From Komarekiella delphini-convector SJRDD-AB1 (GTDB taxonomy: Bacteria > Cyanobacteriota > Cyanobacteriia > Cyanobacteriales > Nostocaceae), in the NCBI RefSeq assembly GCF_014831675.1, contig NZ_VJXY01000026.1:1-64000 (forward strand): a stretch of DNA of 64,000 bases, written 5' to 3'. Positions 26,469 through 36,400 of the stretch are shown here, piece after piece (position 1 is the first letter of the stretch; the number at the start of each line of letters is the position of its first letter). The notes beneath the pieces were generated by a model. It had not been told where the DNA came from, did no database searches, and worked only from the letters and a program-made list of their open reading frames with translations. Both the position numbers and the translations under genes were made by a program.

Positions 26469-26632
26469 AATTATAGTCTCCAGAGTTCATTAACTCCTGA
26501 TACTTTTAAGATATCGTGGAGAATATTCAAGTGACATCGCCTAATCGGGTAAGCAACTAAGCTAATAATGTTGATGTAAACCTTACAAGTAAATACTGCT
26601 TCTGCAAAAGAAAAGTTACAGGAGACAAAAAC

Positions 26633-27058
26633 GTGAGTAGTCTAGACAAAAGAAGATTAGAAACTGTTTTGGCGATCGCAACTTATGCTGTTGGTAGTGG
26701 TACTGCCTCAGCTACACCAACCCCCGGTATCGAAGTTCCCAAACAGATTGTGTTAACTGCGTCTGATATTGCTATGTACACAACTATCTGGAAAATCTAT
26801 TTTCATGAAGATTTATCCAGTCAGGGAATTTTAGATATACTGGCACAGTTAGGTTTAGTAACCCTTGCCGCCACGGGTACAGCTTATATCGTCGCTAAAA
26901 CCACCACAGCTGTTGTAAGTGAAATTACAGACTGGATAGGGCCGATGGGATGGGGCGTGAAGGCTGCGATCGCAGGTTCTCTAAGTGGTTTATTTGGAGC
27001 TACCTGGGCACTCTATTGCGATCACCTTTATTCTCAAAGAGAACCTCAACCAGTTTGA
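26633..27058 (+). CDS. Small membrane-associated protein with glycine-rich hydrophobic segments
   Basis: 141 aa, not recognised. It starts at GTG 26633, supported by AGGAG 10 bases upstream (ACAGGAGACAAAAACGTG). Two hydrophobic regions (GILDILAQLGLVTLAATGTAY and MGWGVKAAIAGSLSGLFGATW) are typical of small integral membrane proteins that resemble the tails of DUF697 proteins. There is no signal peptide and no catalytic motif. It is divergent from the small secreted protein. Confidence 0.6.
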   Translation: MSSLDKRRLETVLAIATYAVGSGTASATPTPGIEVPKQIVLTASDIAMYTTIWKIYFHEDLSSQGILDILAQLGLVTLAATGTAYIVAKTTTAVVSEITDWIGPMGWGVKAAIAGSLSGLFGATWALYCDHLYSQREPQPV

Positions 27059-27238
27059 TTCTAATTTAGGGTAGGAAATATGATGCAGAGGAGTAAAAAG
27101 ATTTACCCTCCTAATAATTGCTCAATTTCAACCGCAATATTAGGAAAAACCAAGGGGGTAATTTCCCCGCAAGTCAGAGTTTAGTTTGACTGATAGCCTT
27201 CATTGCCACAAATTCCTACTTTAAGGAGAGAGAGCAGA

Positions 27239-27316
27239 GGAGCAGAGGGGTAAGGAAGAGAATAATTAATGTCTCCTGTCTCCTGTCTCCTAACTCCTGT
27301 CTCCTAACTCCTAACT
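27239..27316. repeat. Heptamer-type direct repeats (TCTCCTAACTCCTG family)
   Basis: From 27270 the sequence is made of TGTCTCC and TAACTCC heptamers in changing order, next to a GGAGCAGAGGGG purine run at 27239. This is the STRR-like repeat class described in heterocystous cyanobacteria. The array runs directly into the stop codon of the following minus-strand gene. Confidence 0.75.
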
Positions 27317-27801
27317 CCTGAATCTTTTTTGATCATTATCCAGCCGATCGCAACAAGCAACGCACCGAATAAAAGAAATCCTAAATCCCAAGCTAACTGA
27401 TTCGGCCCTGGTTTTACATGGTGGATGCCAAGAATCTGGTGGTCAATTACACCTTCAATCAAATTAAACAACCCCCAACCAATCGACAACGAGCCAACAA
27501 AGGTCTGTGATGACCAGGCAACATCATCACGCCCTCCAGCTCGCCATAGCAAGATTATTCCTACTACAACCATCACCCAGTCAAAGGCATGAAATAACCC
27601 ATCCCACAACATATTTAAATCTATATTTGCGGTGGTTGTCAGAGGTCTAACGTTGCTCAGCATGTGATGCCATTGGAGTAGTTGATGCAAGAGAATACCA
27701 TCAACAAACCCTCCCAAACCCAGACCAAGAACAATTCCAGCAGCAATTAGCGGTGTGTTTCCGTTAATAGTTTCACTCTTGGCCTCCATCATTAACCTCA
27801 T
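27304..27801 (-). CDS. DUF2243 membrane protein
   Basis: 165 aa with four hydrophobic helices. The family signature is visible: GIVLGLGLGGFVDGILLHQLLQWHHM, then LWDGLFHAFDWVMVVVGIILLW, GWGLFNLIEGVIDHQILGIHH, and DLGFLLFGALLVAIGWIMI. Histidines sit near helix ends (HQ, WHH, DHQ, IHH), suggesting metal or heme contact, though no function is established. The ATG at 27801 or at 27789 (MEAKSETING) could start it. Confidence 0.85.
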   Translation of the reverse strand: MRLMMEAKSETINGNTPLIAAGIVLGLGLGGFVDGILLHQLLQWHHMLSNVRPLTTTANIDLNMLWDGLFHAFDWVMVVVGIILLWRAGGRDDVAWSSQTFVGSLSIGWGLFNLIEGVIDHQILGIHHVKPGPNQLAWDLGFLLFGALLVAIGWIMIKKDSGVRS

Positions 27802-27947
27802 AGATAGGCTTTTTTATCACAATAGAACTCTTCTGGGAGCAATATCTTCTATCTTGAGGCAAGTACGATGATTCAATCTGAAGTAGAGAATTTCCTGTCA
27901 GCATCTACGGGCATTATAGAAGTTGATATATAAAGAGCAATTTTCAA

Positions 27948-28418
27948 ATGACCATTTACTTTTATAAGGTTTGGCAGCCTTATGGCTGTTTTTCTAACTT
28001 TTCTCCCCACGGAATCCACATCCAGGGGACTTACTGGTCAACAGTTGAGCATTATTATCAAGCACAAAAGTTTGTAGGCAGTGTGGATGAGGTGATTATA
28101 CCCCTCATACATGCCGCTGCGACCCCAGAAGAGGCTGCTGCTTTGGGTCGTTGTAGTACCCGCAAATGCCGTCGAGACTGGGATTTAGTCAAAACTCAAG
28201 TTATGCGAGAAGCTGTACTTAAAAAGTTTCTCACTCATGCTGAGATTAGAGAAGTTCTGTTGACTACAGAAGATGAAATTTTGGTGGAAAATTCTCCAAC
28301 TGACTATTTCTGGGGCTGTGGTGCTAGTAAAACCGGTGACAACCATCTCGGTAAAATTCTTATGAGTGTGCGTGAAGAAATCCGCAAGTTAAAATTTTTG
28401 TCTGTCATTTCTGAATAA
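27948..28418 (+). CDS. NADAR family protein (YbiA/RibX-like)
   Basis: 156 aa, of usual length for NADAR. Conserved motifs: WQPYGCFSNFSPH at the start, YWSTVEHYYQAQKF with the catalytic-site Glu, ATPEEAAALGR, RDWDLVKTQVMREAVLKKF, and DYFWGCGASKTGDNHLGKIL. The family handles N-glycosidic bonds of ADP-ribose-type and riboflavin-pathway intermediates, and NADAR enzymes have been linked to removal of ADP-ribose from guanine in DNA. It stands alone here; which of these it does cannot be told from the sequence. Confidence 0.9.
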   Translation: MTIYFYKVWQPYGCFSNFSPHGIHIQGTYWSTVEHYYQAQKFVGSVDEVIIPLIHAAATPEEAAALGRCSTRKCRRDWDLVKTQVMREAVLKKFLTHAEIREVLLTTEDEILVENSPTDYFWGCGASKTGDNHLGKILMSVREEIRKLKFLSVISE

Positions 28419-28778
28419 CCATGTTTGAATAACTACATTAAATTATCAAATAGCAGTAAGTGGGGAATGACGACATTCCCCCAGACAATAAGCTTTAAAT
28501 AAATTAAAAATAATTGCTTATTTCACCACAATAAATCTTAATTCATCTGAAATAAGTGATAAAAATAGAAAAAATATTTTTAATGTAAGGCAAGAATGAA
28601 GACAATAATTTGAGTGATATTACTGAAATGTTTTCAAAATTGAGAATATAAGATTAATAAGTCAACAAATAAAGATTTTCTTAACTTGAGACTCGAAAAT
28701 TAATGAATTCTAAATAAGAAATTCTTATTAAAGACAATTATAAAAAAAATTACACTTCAGTTGTGGTGTACATAAACA
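28419..28778. promoter_or_regulatory. AT-rich region upstream of the GAF histidine kinase
   Basis: About 360 very AT-rich bases (for example 28500-28760) separating the NADAR gene from the sensor kinase. It presumably holds the kinase promoter. No operator or terminator could be pinned down. Confidence 0.3.
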
Positions 28779-31541
28779 ATGACATTTACTGATAATCCAA
28801 AAGGGTTGGAGCAAAGCTTAGACCAAGAAACTTTGCTGCACCTGATGACAAAACAGATAAGGCGATCGCTTGAATTACAAGATATATTAACAACTACCGT
28901 TGCTGAAGTTCGGACATTTTTGGGTACAGATCGAGTGAAGGTATATCGGTTTGCTGCTGATGGTAGCGGTGAAGTTATTGCCGAATCTATCCATGAGCAA
29001 CGTCTACCATCTTTATTAGGGTTAAACTTCCCCGCTCATGATATTCCTCAAGAAGCAAGAGAGATGTTTGTGTCAGCGCGGCAACGTGTAATTGTGGATG
29101 TAGCTAACGGAAAGATCGGACTATCACCTCTACAGTCACAAGAAACTGGCGAAAGCTTGCAAACTGAGAATATCCTATATCGGCAAGTAGACCCGTGCCA
29201 TATTCACTACTTGAAGACAATGGGCGTACAGTCTTCGGTAGTAGTGCCCATTTTACATCGCGACCCCAAAGGACAATCGGCAAAGCCTGAATTGTGGGGA
29301 TTGTTAGTATCCCACCACAGTCAACCACGAACGGTTTTAAAGCGGGAACTGAATGCATTGCAGCAAGTTGCCGATCAAGTAGCAATAGCGATCGCTCAAA
29401 GTAACTTACTTACTGAGGCCCGTACCAAGCAAGAGCTAGAAGCCACTATCAACCGAGTGACTACACTGTTGCATAGATTGCCTACAATCCAGTTGCAAGA
29501 AGCATTAGAAGAAGTTATTACTGCCTTTGGCGGAGTAAGTGGCAGACTTTACATTGAACAGAGTGGAGAACTGCACACTTCGGGTATCCAGCCGATACTA
29601 CCCTATGAATTAGAAAACAGTATCATCGAACAACATCCCGTATGGCGAAACTGGATAGCTGAGTGTAAACCAGGTAATGTTTGGGCAATTACCGACCTTT
29701 ATAAAGACCCACGTTTGCGAGTTTTGGTTTTAGCATTCCAGCCGACTCGAATTCGGGGAATCATGGTGATTCCCCTACATTACCGCGAAAAATTTATTGG
29801 TGTGTTGAGCATTTTCCGCTCTGAATTTGACACAGAAATCCTCTGGGCAGGACAATGTGACGAGAATCGGCGACAAATGCTACCTAAGCTTTCTTTTGAA
29901 GTTTGGCGAGAGCAAAAAAAGGGGCAAGCGTCTGAGTGGAAGCCGGAAGAAATCTCACTGGCGCAAGCCTTGTACTTTCAATTCTCAATGACAATTCAGC
30001 AGCAGCAAATGTACAAACAGGTACAGGCGCTAAATGCCAACTTAGAACGTCGGGTGCAAGAGCAAACTGCTGAACTTGAACAATCATTACTGCTTACCAA
30101 GGTACTCAAGCAAGTCACAGATCAGATCCGCAGTACATTAGACTTGCAAACTACACTGCAAACCATTGTGCAGCAAGTCCGCCCATTACTAAATTCAGAC
30201 CGGGTGGTAATTTTTCAACTAGAAAGTGCATCGGTGATTGTTGAAGAGATTAACGGCAACTGGCCATCAGTTTTGGGGTTCAAAGCGCTACCAGAATGCT
30301 TTCCTGATGAGTATACTCGTCTATACTTTCAGGGCAGAGTCCGGGCAATTAATAACGTGTCAACGGCTTCTTTGAGCGCTTGTCATCAGGAGTTTTTGCA
30401 AAGTATGCAAGTACAAGCCAATTTAATTGTCCCCATTAACATAGGTGTGCAAGCATGGGGATTACTCATCGCCCATCACTGTGAGGCTCCGAGAAATTGG
30501 CAAGATGTGGAAATTGATTTTTTGCAACAGCTAGCAGATCAAGCAGCGATCGCTATTCAGCAAGCACAACTCTACGAACAAACTTGTGCTGCGGAAGCTG
30601 AAGCCAGAACTCAAACCACACACTTAGAGCGTACTTTGTTTGAACTCCAAGAAACACAGACAAAGTTAATTCATACTGAAAAAATGTCCAGCTTAGGACA
30701 GTTAGTGGCAGGTATTGCCCACGAAATCAACAACCCTGTTAACTTTATTTACGGCAACCTTTGCCACGCTAATGACTATACCGAACAACTACTAGAAATT
30801 TTACACCTCTACCAATTACACTATCCACATCCTGAAGGTGAAATTCGCTCAGCAATCGATGCGATCGATTTTGAATTTTTGGTACAAGACTTACCAAAAA
30901 TTATGAATTCAATGCAAGTAGGAGCTGATCGCATCCGCTCAATAGTGCTGTCGTTACGCAATTTTTCTCGCCTAGATGAAGCCGAATACAAGCCCGTTGA
31001 TTTACATGAAGGCATAGATAATACTTTACTAATTTTGCAGCATCGACTGAAATCAAATGCTGATTTTCCTGGCATTGAAGTAATTAAAGACTATGGCGAA
31101 TTGCCACTAGTAGAATGCTATGCCGGACAGATGAATCAAGTATTTATGAACATTATCAGTAATGCCATTGATGCTCTGATACAGGATAAAGAAGGAGAAG
31201 AATTGGAGAGTGGGAAAGTAGAAAAAGCTAAAGAATTATCTTACTCACTAATTCCTACTATTCGCATTTCTACTAAAATTTCAGCAGACAACTTTCGGAT
31301 CTTGGTTCGCATTGCTGACAATGGCCCTGGAATGACGGAAGAGGTGAAAAAGCTAATTTTTGACCCGTTTTTCACTACTAAGCCTGTGGGTCGGGGTACA
31401 GGATTGGGATTAGCAATTAGCTACCAGATTATTGTAGAAAAGCATGGCGGAGTAATGGAGTGCATCACAGAACCCGGTAAAGGTACAGAGTTCTGGATTG
31501 AGATTCCCCTCAAACCTCTAGCCAGAGTCAACAGCAGATAG
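28779..31541 (+). CDS. Three-GAF photoreceptor-like histidine kinase with two Cys-His bilin motifs
   Basis: 920 aa. GAF1 (about 25-210) is phytochrome-like: [14 protein letters not shown] resembles the phytochrome DIP motif, and C140-H141 in [13 protein letters not shown] sits where Cph1 binds its bilin. GAF2 (about 225-410) lacks such a Cys. GAF3 (about 440-600) has C535-H536 in [19 protein letters not shown], the cyanobacteriochrome attachment motif. A histidine kinase follows with H648 in GIAHEINNP, an N box at about 786, and [10 protein letters not shown]. No PAS or PHY domain is present. The layout (GAF1 and GAF3 chromophore-bearing) matches the Nostoc All2699 type. Red/far-red or similar light sensing is inferred. 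No response regulator is adjacent. Confidence 0.9.
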   Translation: MTFTDNPKGLEQSLDQETLLHLMTKQIRRSLELQDILTTTVAEVRTFLGTDRVKVYRFAADGSGEVIAESIHEQRLPSLLGLNFPAHDIPQEAREMFVSARQRVIVDVANGKIGLSPLQSQETGESLQTENILYRQVDPCHIHYLKTMGVQSSVVVPILHRDPKGQSAKPELWGLLVSHHSQPRTVLKRELNALQQVADQVAIAIAQSNLLTEARTKQELEATINRVTTLLHRLPTIQLQEALEEVITAFGGVSGRLYIEQSGELHTSGIQPILPYELENSIIEQHPVWRNWIAECKPGNVWAITDLYKDPRLRVLVLAFQPTRIRGIMVIPLHYREKFIGVLSIFRSEFDTEILWAGQCDENRRQMLPKLSFEVWREQKKGQASEWKPEEISLAQALYFQFSMTIQQQQMYKQVQALNANLERRVQEQTAELEQSLLLTKVLKQVTDQIRSTLDLQTTLQTIVQQVRPLLNSDRVVIFQLESASVIVEEINGNWPSVLGFKALPECFPDEYTRLYFQGRVRAINNVSTASLSACHQEFLQSMQVQANLIVPINIGVQAWGLLIAHHCEAPRNWQDVEIDFLQQLADQAAIAIQQAQLYEQTCAAEAEARTQTTHLERTLFELQETQTKLIHTEKMSSLGQLVAGIAHEINNPVNFIYGNLCHANDYTEQLLEILHLYQLHYPHPEGEIRSAIDAIDFEFLVQDLPKIMNSMQVGADRIRSIVLSLRNFSRLDEAEYKPVDLHEGIDNTLLILQHRLKSNADFPGIEVIKDYGELPLVECYAGQMNQVFMNIISNAIDALIQDKEGEELESGKVEKAKELSYSLIPTIRISTKISADNFRILVRIADNGPGMTEEVKKLIFDPFFTTKPVGRGTGLGLAISYQIIVEKHGGVMECITEPGKGTEFWIEIPLKPLARVNSR

Positions 31542-32198
31542 ACGATTAATCGTGTCTCTACCTTAAGGATGAAGACAAAATTTAAGTTTCAAAACTTAAA
31601 AATTACCTGAGCACTTGCTCAACTCATCCAAAAGATTGTTAATAAAATTTGTAGTAGAGCAAAATAAAGATTTATCAGCCATCTATAAACTGTGGTCTAT
31701 TGACTTGAATGGAAAATAAGGAGTTTTATAATAATACAAAGCAACTAATATCTGGAGGATTGATTTTATATCTGATTCCATCAAAGTAAAGTTTAGTTGC
31801 AAAAAAAAACCAATCCCATTTACAAATGCTAACTTAATAATTGAAGCAACTAAAGCTTCCCTGGCAGATACAACAGCTGCATGATGAAATGTAGTAAGAG
31901 GTAAAAAACGCTGTTTAATTTAAATCTGTCTCGTCAAAACCCAGCAACACCCAACGCGAACACTGTTATTTCCTCAAATGTAGAAAATTAGGGGGCGCTG
32001 TTACTGGTTTTCATTACTTGTTTACAACAGTGGTGAAAGGTAGTACATCCCTGGCTAGAATAAACAAGGGGAGGAAATAATTAAGCTAGTAGAGGTTTGG
32101 GTGTTGTTGTGTTTAAAGAGAAGTCCAAGATTAGGCCTCCTCTGGGTGTAAGCTTATACAGAAGTTGAATAGTATTCTTACATTTGAAATAGCGCCTT
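31542..32198. other. Intergenic region of about 650 bases
   Basis: It begins with a degraded palindrome (AGACGATTAATCGTGTCT at 31541-31558, kin of 16197-16216) right behind the kinase stop. The rest is AT-rich with no gene I can support. Any promoter for the next gene should lie near 32100-32198. Confidence 0.35.
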
Positions 32199-32969
32199 AT
32201 GTCAATTATTGCGCTCAGAGCATGGTATCTTCAGGATTATGAGCCGATTCCAGAACTGGAAAAACGCCAGCCAGATATTCGCCTAAGTAAAAAAAGTCTG
32301 CTAAAAACAGGTTTGCGAGCAGACTTTTTAGAAGAAAGTGACGAAGTTAAAAAATCAACTTGGTTTAGGCATTATCTGGAAGGAGAAAATATTGAATTTT
32401 ATATTGAGGGTAGCGGTGGCTATTGTGTAGCTAACATTGACTTGATAAGTCATGAAATTTATTTCACCAAGCAAGCGGTGTTAGCTCAGTTAGAACCAAC
32501 AATTTTTTTGTGCTATCAAACTGAGTATGCCGCAGCTAGTGATGTTCTCAGAGAAGAACTGCAAAAAGGTTTGGCAACTTTAAACTTGCGATCGCGTCTC
32601 CCTTTAGCATTAGTAGAATCCTATCGACCTAGTGATGCTCCTCTACGGCTCAACCGCACCATGATGCGAAAAATTCGTAAGAGCTTGTTATTTATTGCAG
32701 ACATCACACCCATTACTAGCATTGATGGCAAAGAAACTCTGCAACTGATTCCTAGTCCGAATGTTTGTATTGAAATTGGTTATGCCATCCAAAGTAAACG
32801 CTCTGAACAAATTTTATTAGTACAAATGCAACGCCCAAACTTGGATGGGCAATTTCCCTTTGATTTACCCACGCAGCAAATTTTGCAATTCCAAGACAGT
32901 AAAGAACTAAGTAAAATGCTGACAGGGGCGATCAAAAGCCAGCTAGCACGATTTAAATTGTTTTTTTGA
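32199..32969 (+). CDS. TIR/nucleoside-deoxyribosyltransferase-like protein
   Basis: 256 aa. The first 105 residues are a separate region (SIIALRAWYLQDYEPIPELE) without a match I recognise. From about 105 on it looks like the flavodoxin-like fold shared by nucleoside 2-deoxyribosyltransferases and predicted TIR-like nucleotide-binding domains: IFLCYQTEYAAASDVLREEL, then FIADITPI, then PNVCIEIGYAIQSKRSEQILLVQ, where the Glu of EIGYA sits at the expected catalytic position. FPFDLPTQQILQFQ near the end is also typical of such proteins. NAD- or nucleotide-cleaving activity and a defence role are inference. Confidence 0.6.
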   Translation: MSIIALRAWYLQDYEPIPELEKRQPDIRLSKKSLLKTGLRADFLEESDEVKKSTWFRHYLEGENIEFYIEGSGGYCVANIDLISHEIYFTKQAVLAQLEPTIFLCYQTEYAAASDVLREELQKGLATLNLRSRLPLALVESYRPSDAPLRLNRTMMRKIRKSLLFIADITPITSIDGKETLQLIPSPNVCIEIGYAIQSKRSEQILLVQMQRPNLDGQFPFDLPTQQILQFQDSKELSKMLTGAIKSQLARFKLFF

Positions 32970-32990
32970 AAAAACTAAGTTCCAACAACC

Positions 32991-33012
32991 GCCTAGGAAT
33001 TCATTCCTAGGC
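32991..33012 (+). terminator. Hairpin after the TIR-like gene
   Basis: GCCTAGGAAT and ATTCCTAGGC pair perfectly (10 bp) around TC, 22 bases after the stop codon. No T run follows, so it may be a processing or stability hairpin instead of a classical terminator. Confidence 0.5.
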
Positions 33013-33119
33013 TAATAGCAAAAGTCTTCTAAAGAAGACTGAATCAAGCTTGAGTCTATTAAGCGTGGAGTTAAGCTACTAGTACGAAAATTTATTTTCA
33101 GGTGGGATAGTTGACTCAT

Positions 33120-33415
33120 TAGACCTCTTGCATAAATCAAAAATAAGAACCCCACCCTGCCAAAGCTACGCTTTGTCTCCCCTCCCCTTAGCAAGCTACG
33201 GTGTACACACATCTCTGTACCAAACCAAAATCTTGTAGATCCTCCTAAATCCTCCTTAAAAAGGACGACTTTGAGAAGTTTTTGCCCCCTTTTTTAAGGG
33301 GGGTTGGGGGGATCAAAAGCTTGTGAGGCCACTCTCAAAGACTTGTGTGTACACCGTAGCCTTAGCAAGGGGAGGGGTTGGGGGTGGGGTGCTAGGGACT
33401 TTTGCAAGAGGTCTA
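33120..33415. mobile_element. MITE-like element with long terminal inverted repeats and a nested repeat
   Basis: The ends are perfect 13-bp inverted repeats (TAGACCTCTTGCA at 33120-33132 and its complement at 33403-33415). Pairing continues inwards over about 80 bases: CTACGGTGTACACAC at 33197-33211 is matched by GTGTGTACACCGTAG at 33345-33359. The centre is a second palindromic repeat (ATCCTCCTAAATCCTCC against TTAAGGGGGGTTGGGGGGATC). It contains no gene, so it could move only with a transposase acting in trans. Confidence 0.8.
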
Positions 33416-33432
33416 TTGAGAATGGTGCAAGT

Positions 33433-36400
33433 TTAAGAGAGTTGTTGCTGTAGTGGAATTGTAATTACAAACTCTGCTCCCTCGCCGGGTGCTGAAATAC
33501 ATTGGAGTTGACCACGGTGGTTTTTGACAACAATTTGATAGCTAATTGATAATCCCATACCAGTGCCTTTGCCCACAGGTTTTGTAGTGAAGAAAGGGTC
33601 AAATAGTCGGTTGCAAACTTCTTCGGTCATTCCTAGACCATTATCCGCAATGCGGATTATTACGTACTCTTCTTGGGCAAGGGTGCTAATACGAATTTGC
33701 GGAGAATTCATTTGTCCTAACCTACGGGAAGTAACTTGAACAGTATCTATGTCCTTTATCCCTTGTTGAGAGTTGTTTTCTAATGACAAATAACCAATAC
33801 TTCGGCTTACCTCGACTCCGCTCGGCACAAGTCGCTCAGTACAAGTGATAAATGACTCTTCCAAAGCATCGATCGCATTTGTCAACAGATTCATAAATAC
33901 TTGATTCATCTGTCCGGCGTGACACACTACCTGTGGCAAGTCGCCGTATTCTTGGATAACTTGGATTTCGGGAAATTCTGGTTTAGCTTTCAGGCGACTT
34001 TGCAACAGCAGCAGGGTGCTATCAATGCCTTCATGGATATCTACTCGCTTCATGCCATCTTCATCTAGACGAGAGAAATTCCGTAAAGATAGGACAATCT
34101 GCCGAATACGTTCTGCTCCTATATTCATAGAATCTAGAATTTTGGGCAAATCTTGGCTAAGAAAATCTAAATCAATCGTGTGGATTTCTTGTTTTATTTC
34201 TGGTACTGGTGGGCAGTAGCGTTGATAAAGTTCTACCAAGTGCAGCAAATCTTTGACATGCTCACTAGCGTGGTTGATATTGCCATAGATGAAATTGACG
34301 GGATTGTTGATTTCGTGGGCAATACCTGCCACTAACTGTCCCAAACTAGACATTTTTTCAGTTTGAATTAGTTGAGCTTGGGTTTGTTGAAGTTCTAGCA
34401 AAGCTGCTTCTAGCTGCTGTGCTTTTTCTTGAGCAGTTTGGGCAACGATACGACTTTGTGTATAAAGTTTGGCTTGGTCAATTGCGATCGCCAGTTGATC
34501 TGTAACTGCTTGTAGTAATTCAACTTCACTATCCAGCCAAGGTCGTAAGCCACTACAGTAACCACAGCTAAATGCTCCAATTTCACCTGATTGAGTGTGT
34601 ACAGGCAATGATATAAAGGCGGTGAAACCAAAATCATGCAAAAATTGTCGTGCGATGCGTTCACCGGAGGTGGGCGTTTCGCCATCGCCTTCTTGGTTAA
34701 CATCATCGATGCGGATGATTTCTCTGTTTAAAGTTTTTGTGGCTATTAGTTCAACTCCTGCATGAGTTGCTTGGGCTTTCAGTAGACTGGGTAATGTAGA
34801 ATTTTTCGCTTCATATACACATTCCCAGTAGGGTAGTTCAGTGTTTTGTCGATACCAAAAGAAAGCGCAACGATCAATTTGGAATAAGTTGCGGATTTCC
34901 TGCACTGCGGTTTCTAAAATGTAATTGAGTTCTAGAGAAGCTCGAATTTGACTAGCCAGACGGTTAAGCAGTGCTTCCCGCTGAGCGATCGCTCTAAATT
35001 TAGCTTCTGATTTTCGCAGAGCGGTTTCTGTGCGTTGGCGCTGTAGTTCTGCTGTGGCTCTAGCGGCAAAGATACTGACAATAGCTTTGCAGCGTTCCTC
35101 TTGCAATATCGGCTTCGTATCCAATACGCAAAGATGACCTATCGATATACCGAATGTATCCACAAGTGGCACTCCCAAGTAACTTTCAGCGTTGAGTGCC
35201 AATAAGTCCTTGTCTTGGGAAAATAGTTGCTGTACACCAGAGGAGTAAAAACGCATCCCCTCTTGCAACACAACTTCGCAAGGCGTATTAGCTAGTTCAT
35301 ACTCGAAAGTATCTAAGAGCTTGTTATCAGCCCAGAATGATAAAACTCTCGCCCTGCTCAGATCTTCGTCGGTTCTTTCTGCAAGTACGACATAACGGAC
35401 TCCCAGAGCATCTGCCAAATGACGCACTAAGGCAGAGAAAAATTCTTTGCCCGTTACTGCCGCTGTTCCGGCTACAAGAGCTTGTAGAGCTTCCTCTGCT
35501 TGTTTGCGATCGGTGATGTCTCGATAAACGCCGCGATAACCTAGGTAATTACCGGACGTATCAAAAAAAGGAACTCCATTGGTTTCTAGAACAACCAATT
35601 GTCCGTGCTTGTGAAGATTTTTGTTTTCGAGATTGCTTAAAGGCTGTTTGGAATTGCTTAGATCTTGAAAAATTTTTTGTACTCGGCTCGCTTCTGCTGG
35701 TGGCATCAAGTCAAAGGGAGTTTTACCTAGTAATTCTTTTGGCTCGTACCCCAAAATGTCACGGATTTTTTGGCTAATGTAAGTGTAAATCCCTTGGCGA
35801 TTTAATTCCCATACTCCATCGTTAGTGGTTTCCACAAGATGGCGAAAGCGCTCCTCACTTTCTATTAGTGCTTTTTCGGCTTGTTTACGTTTGATGCCAA
35901 TGGCAATATCTTGAGCAGCAAATTCTAGGGCTACGAAAGTAGATTCTGTTACAGCTCGCCGGGAAAACATAGCTATAACCCCTACAGTCTCACCTTCAAC
36001 AATTAGAGGATAGCCTGCAAAAGCAACCATCCCCTCACGCTGTGCCCATTCTCGATTACCCACTCGCGGATCTGTCAATACAGAGTTAGTTAAGTGGGGT
36101 TTGCCTTCTTGAGCAATCAAACCAATTTTGAATTGTCCGACTGGCACGCGTCTATGAGGCCCGTCAATATGGGTGTACATTCCAGAACTGACTTGCAACT
36201 CTAATACATTCTCTTGTTTGTTTAGTATCCAGAGGCGAGCAAACGCAGCATCAATATGTTTGACTAAAGCTTCAGTACAGCGGCGCATCATGCACTGTAA
36301 GGTGTGACTCTGAGCAAGAGCAGCATCTACATCGGCACGAAAATCTGCTAATCGTGCTCGCTCTGCCAACACCTCTTGCGTTTGTCTGCGATCAGTAGTG

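Larger units (their letters stand above)
32970..33432. other. Gap holding a terminator hairpin and a MITE-like element
   Basis: A convergent gap. A hairpin at 32991-33012 closes the TIR-like gene; the MITE-like element of 33120-33415 fills most of the rest, stopping 17 bases before the end of the next minus-strand gene. Confidence 0.55.
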
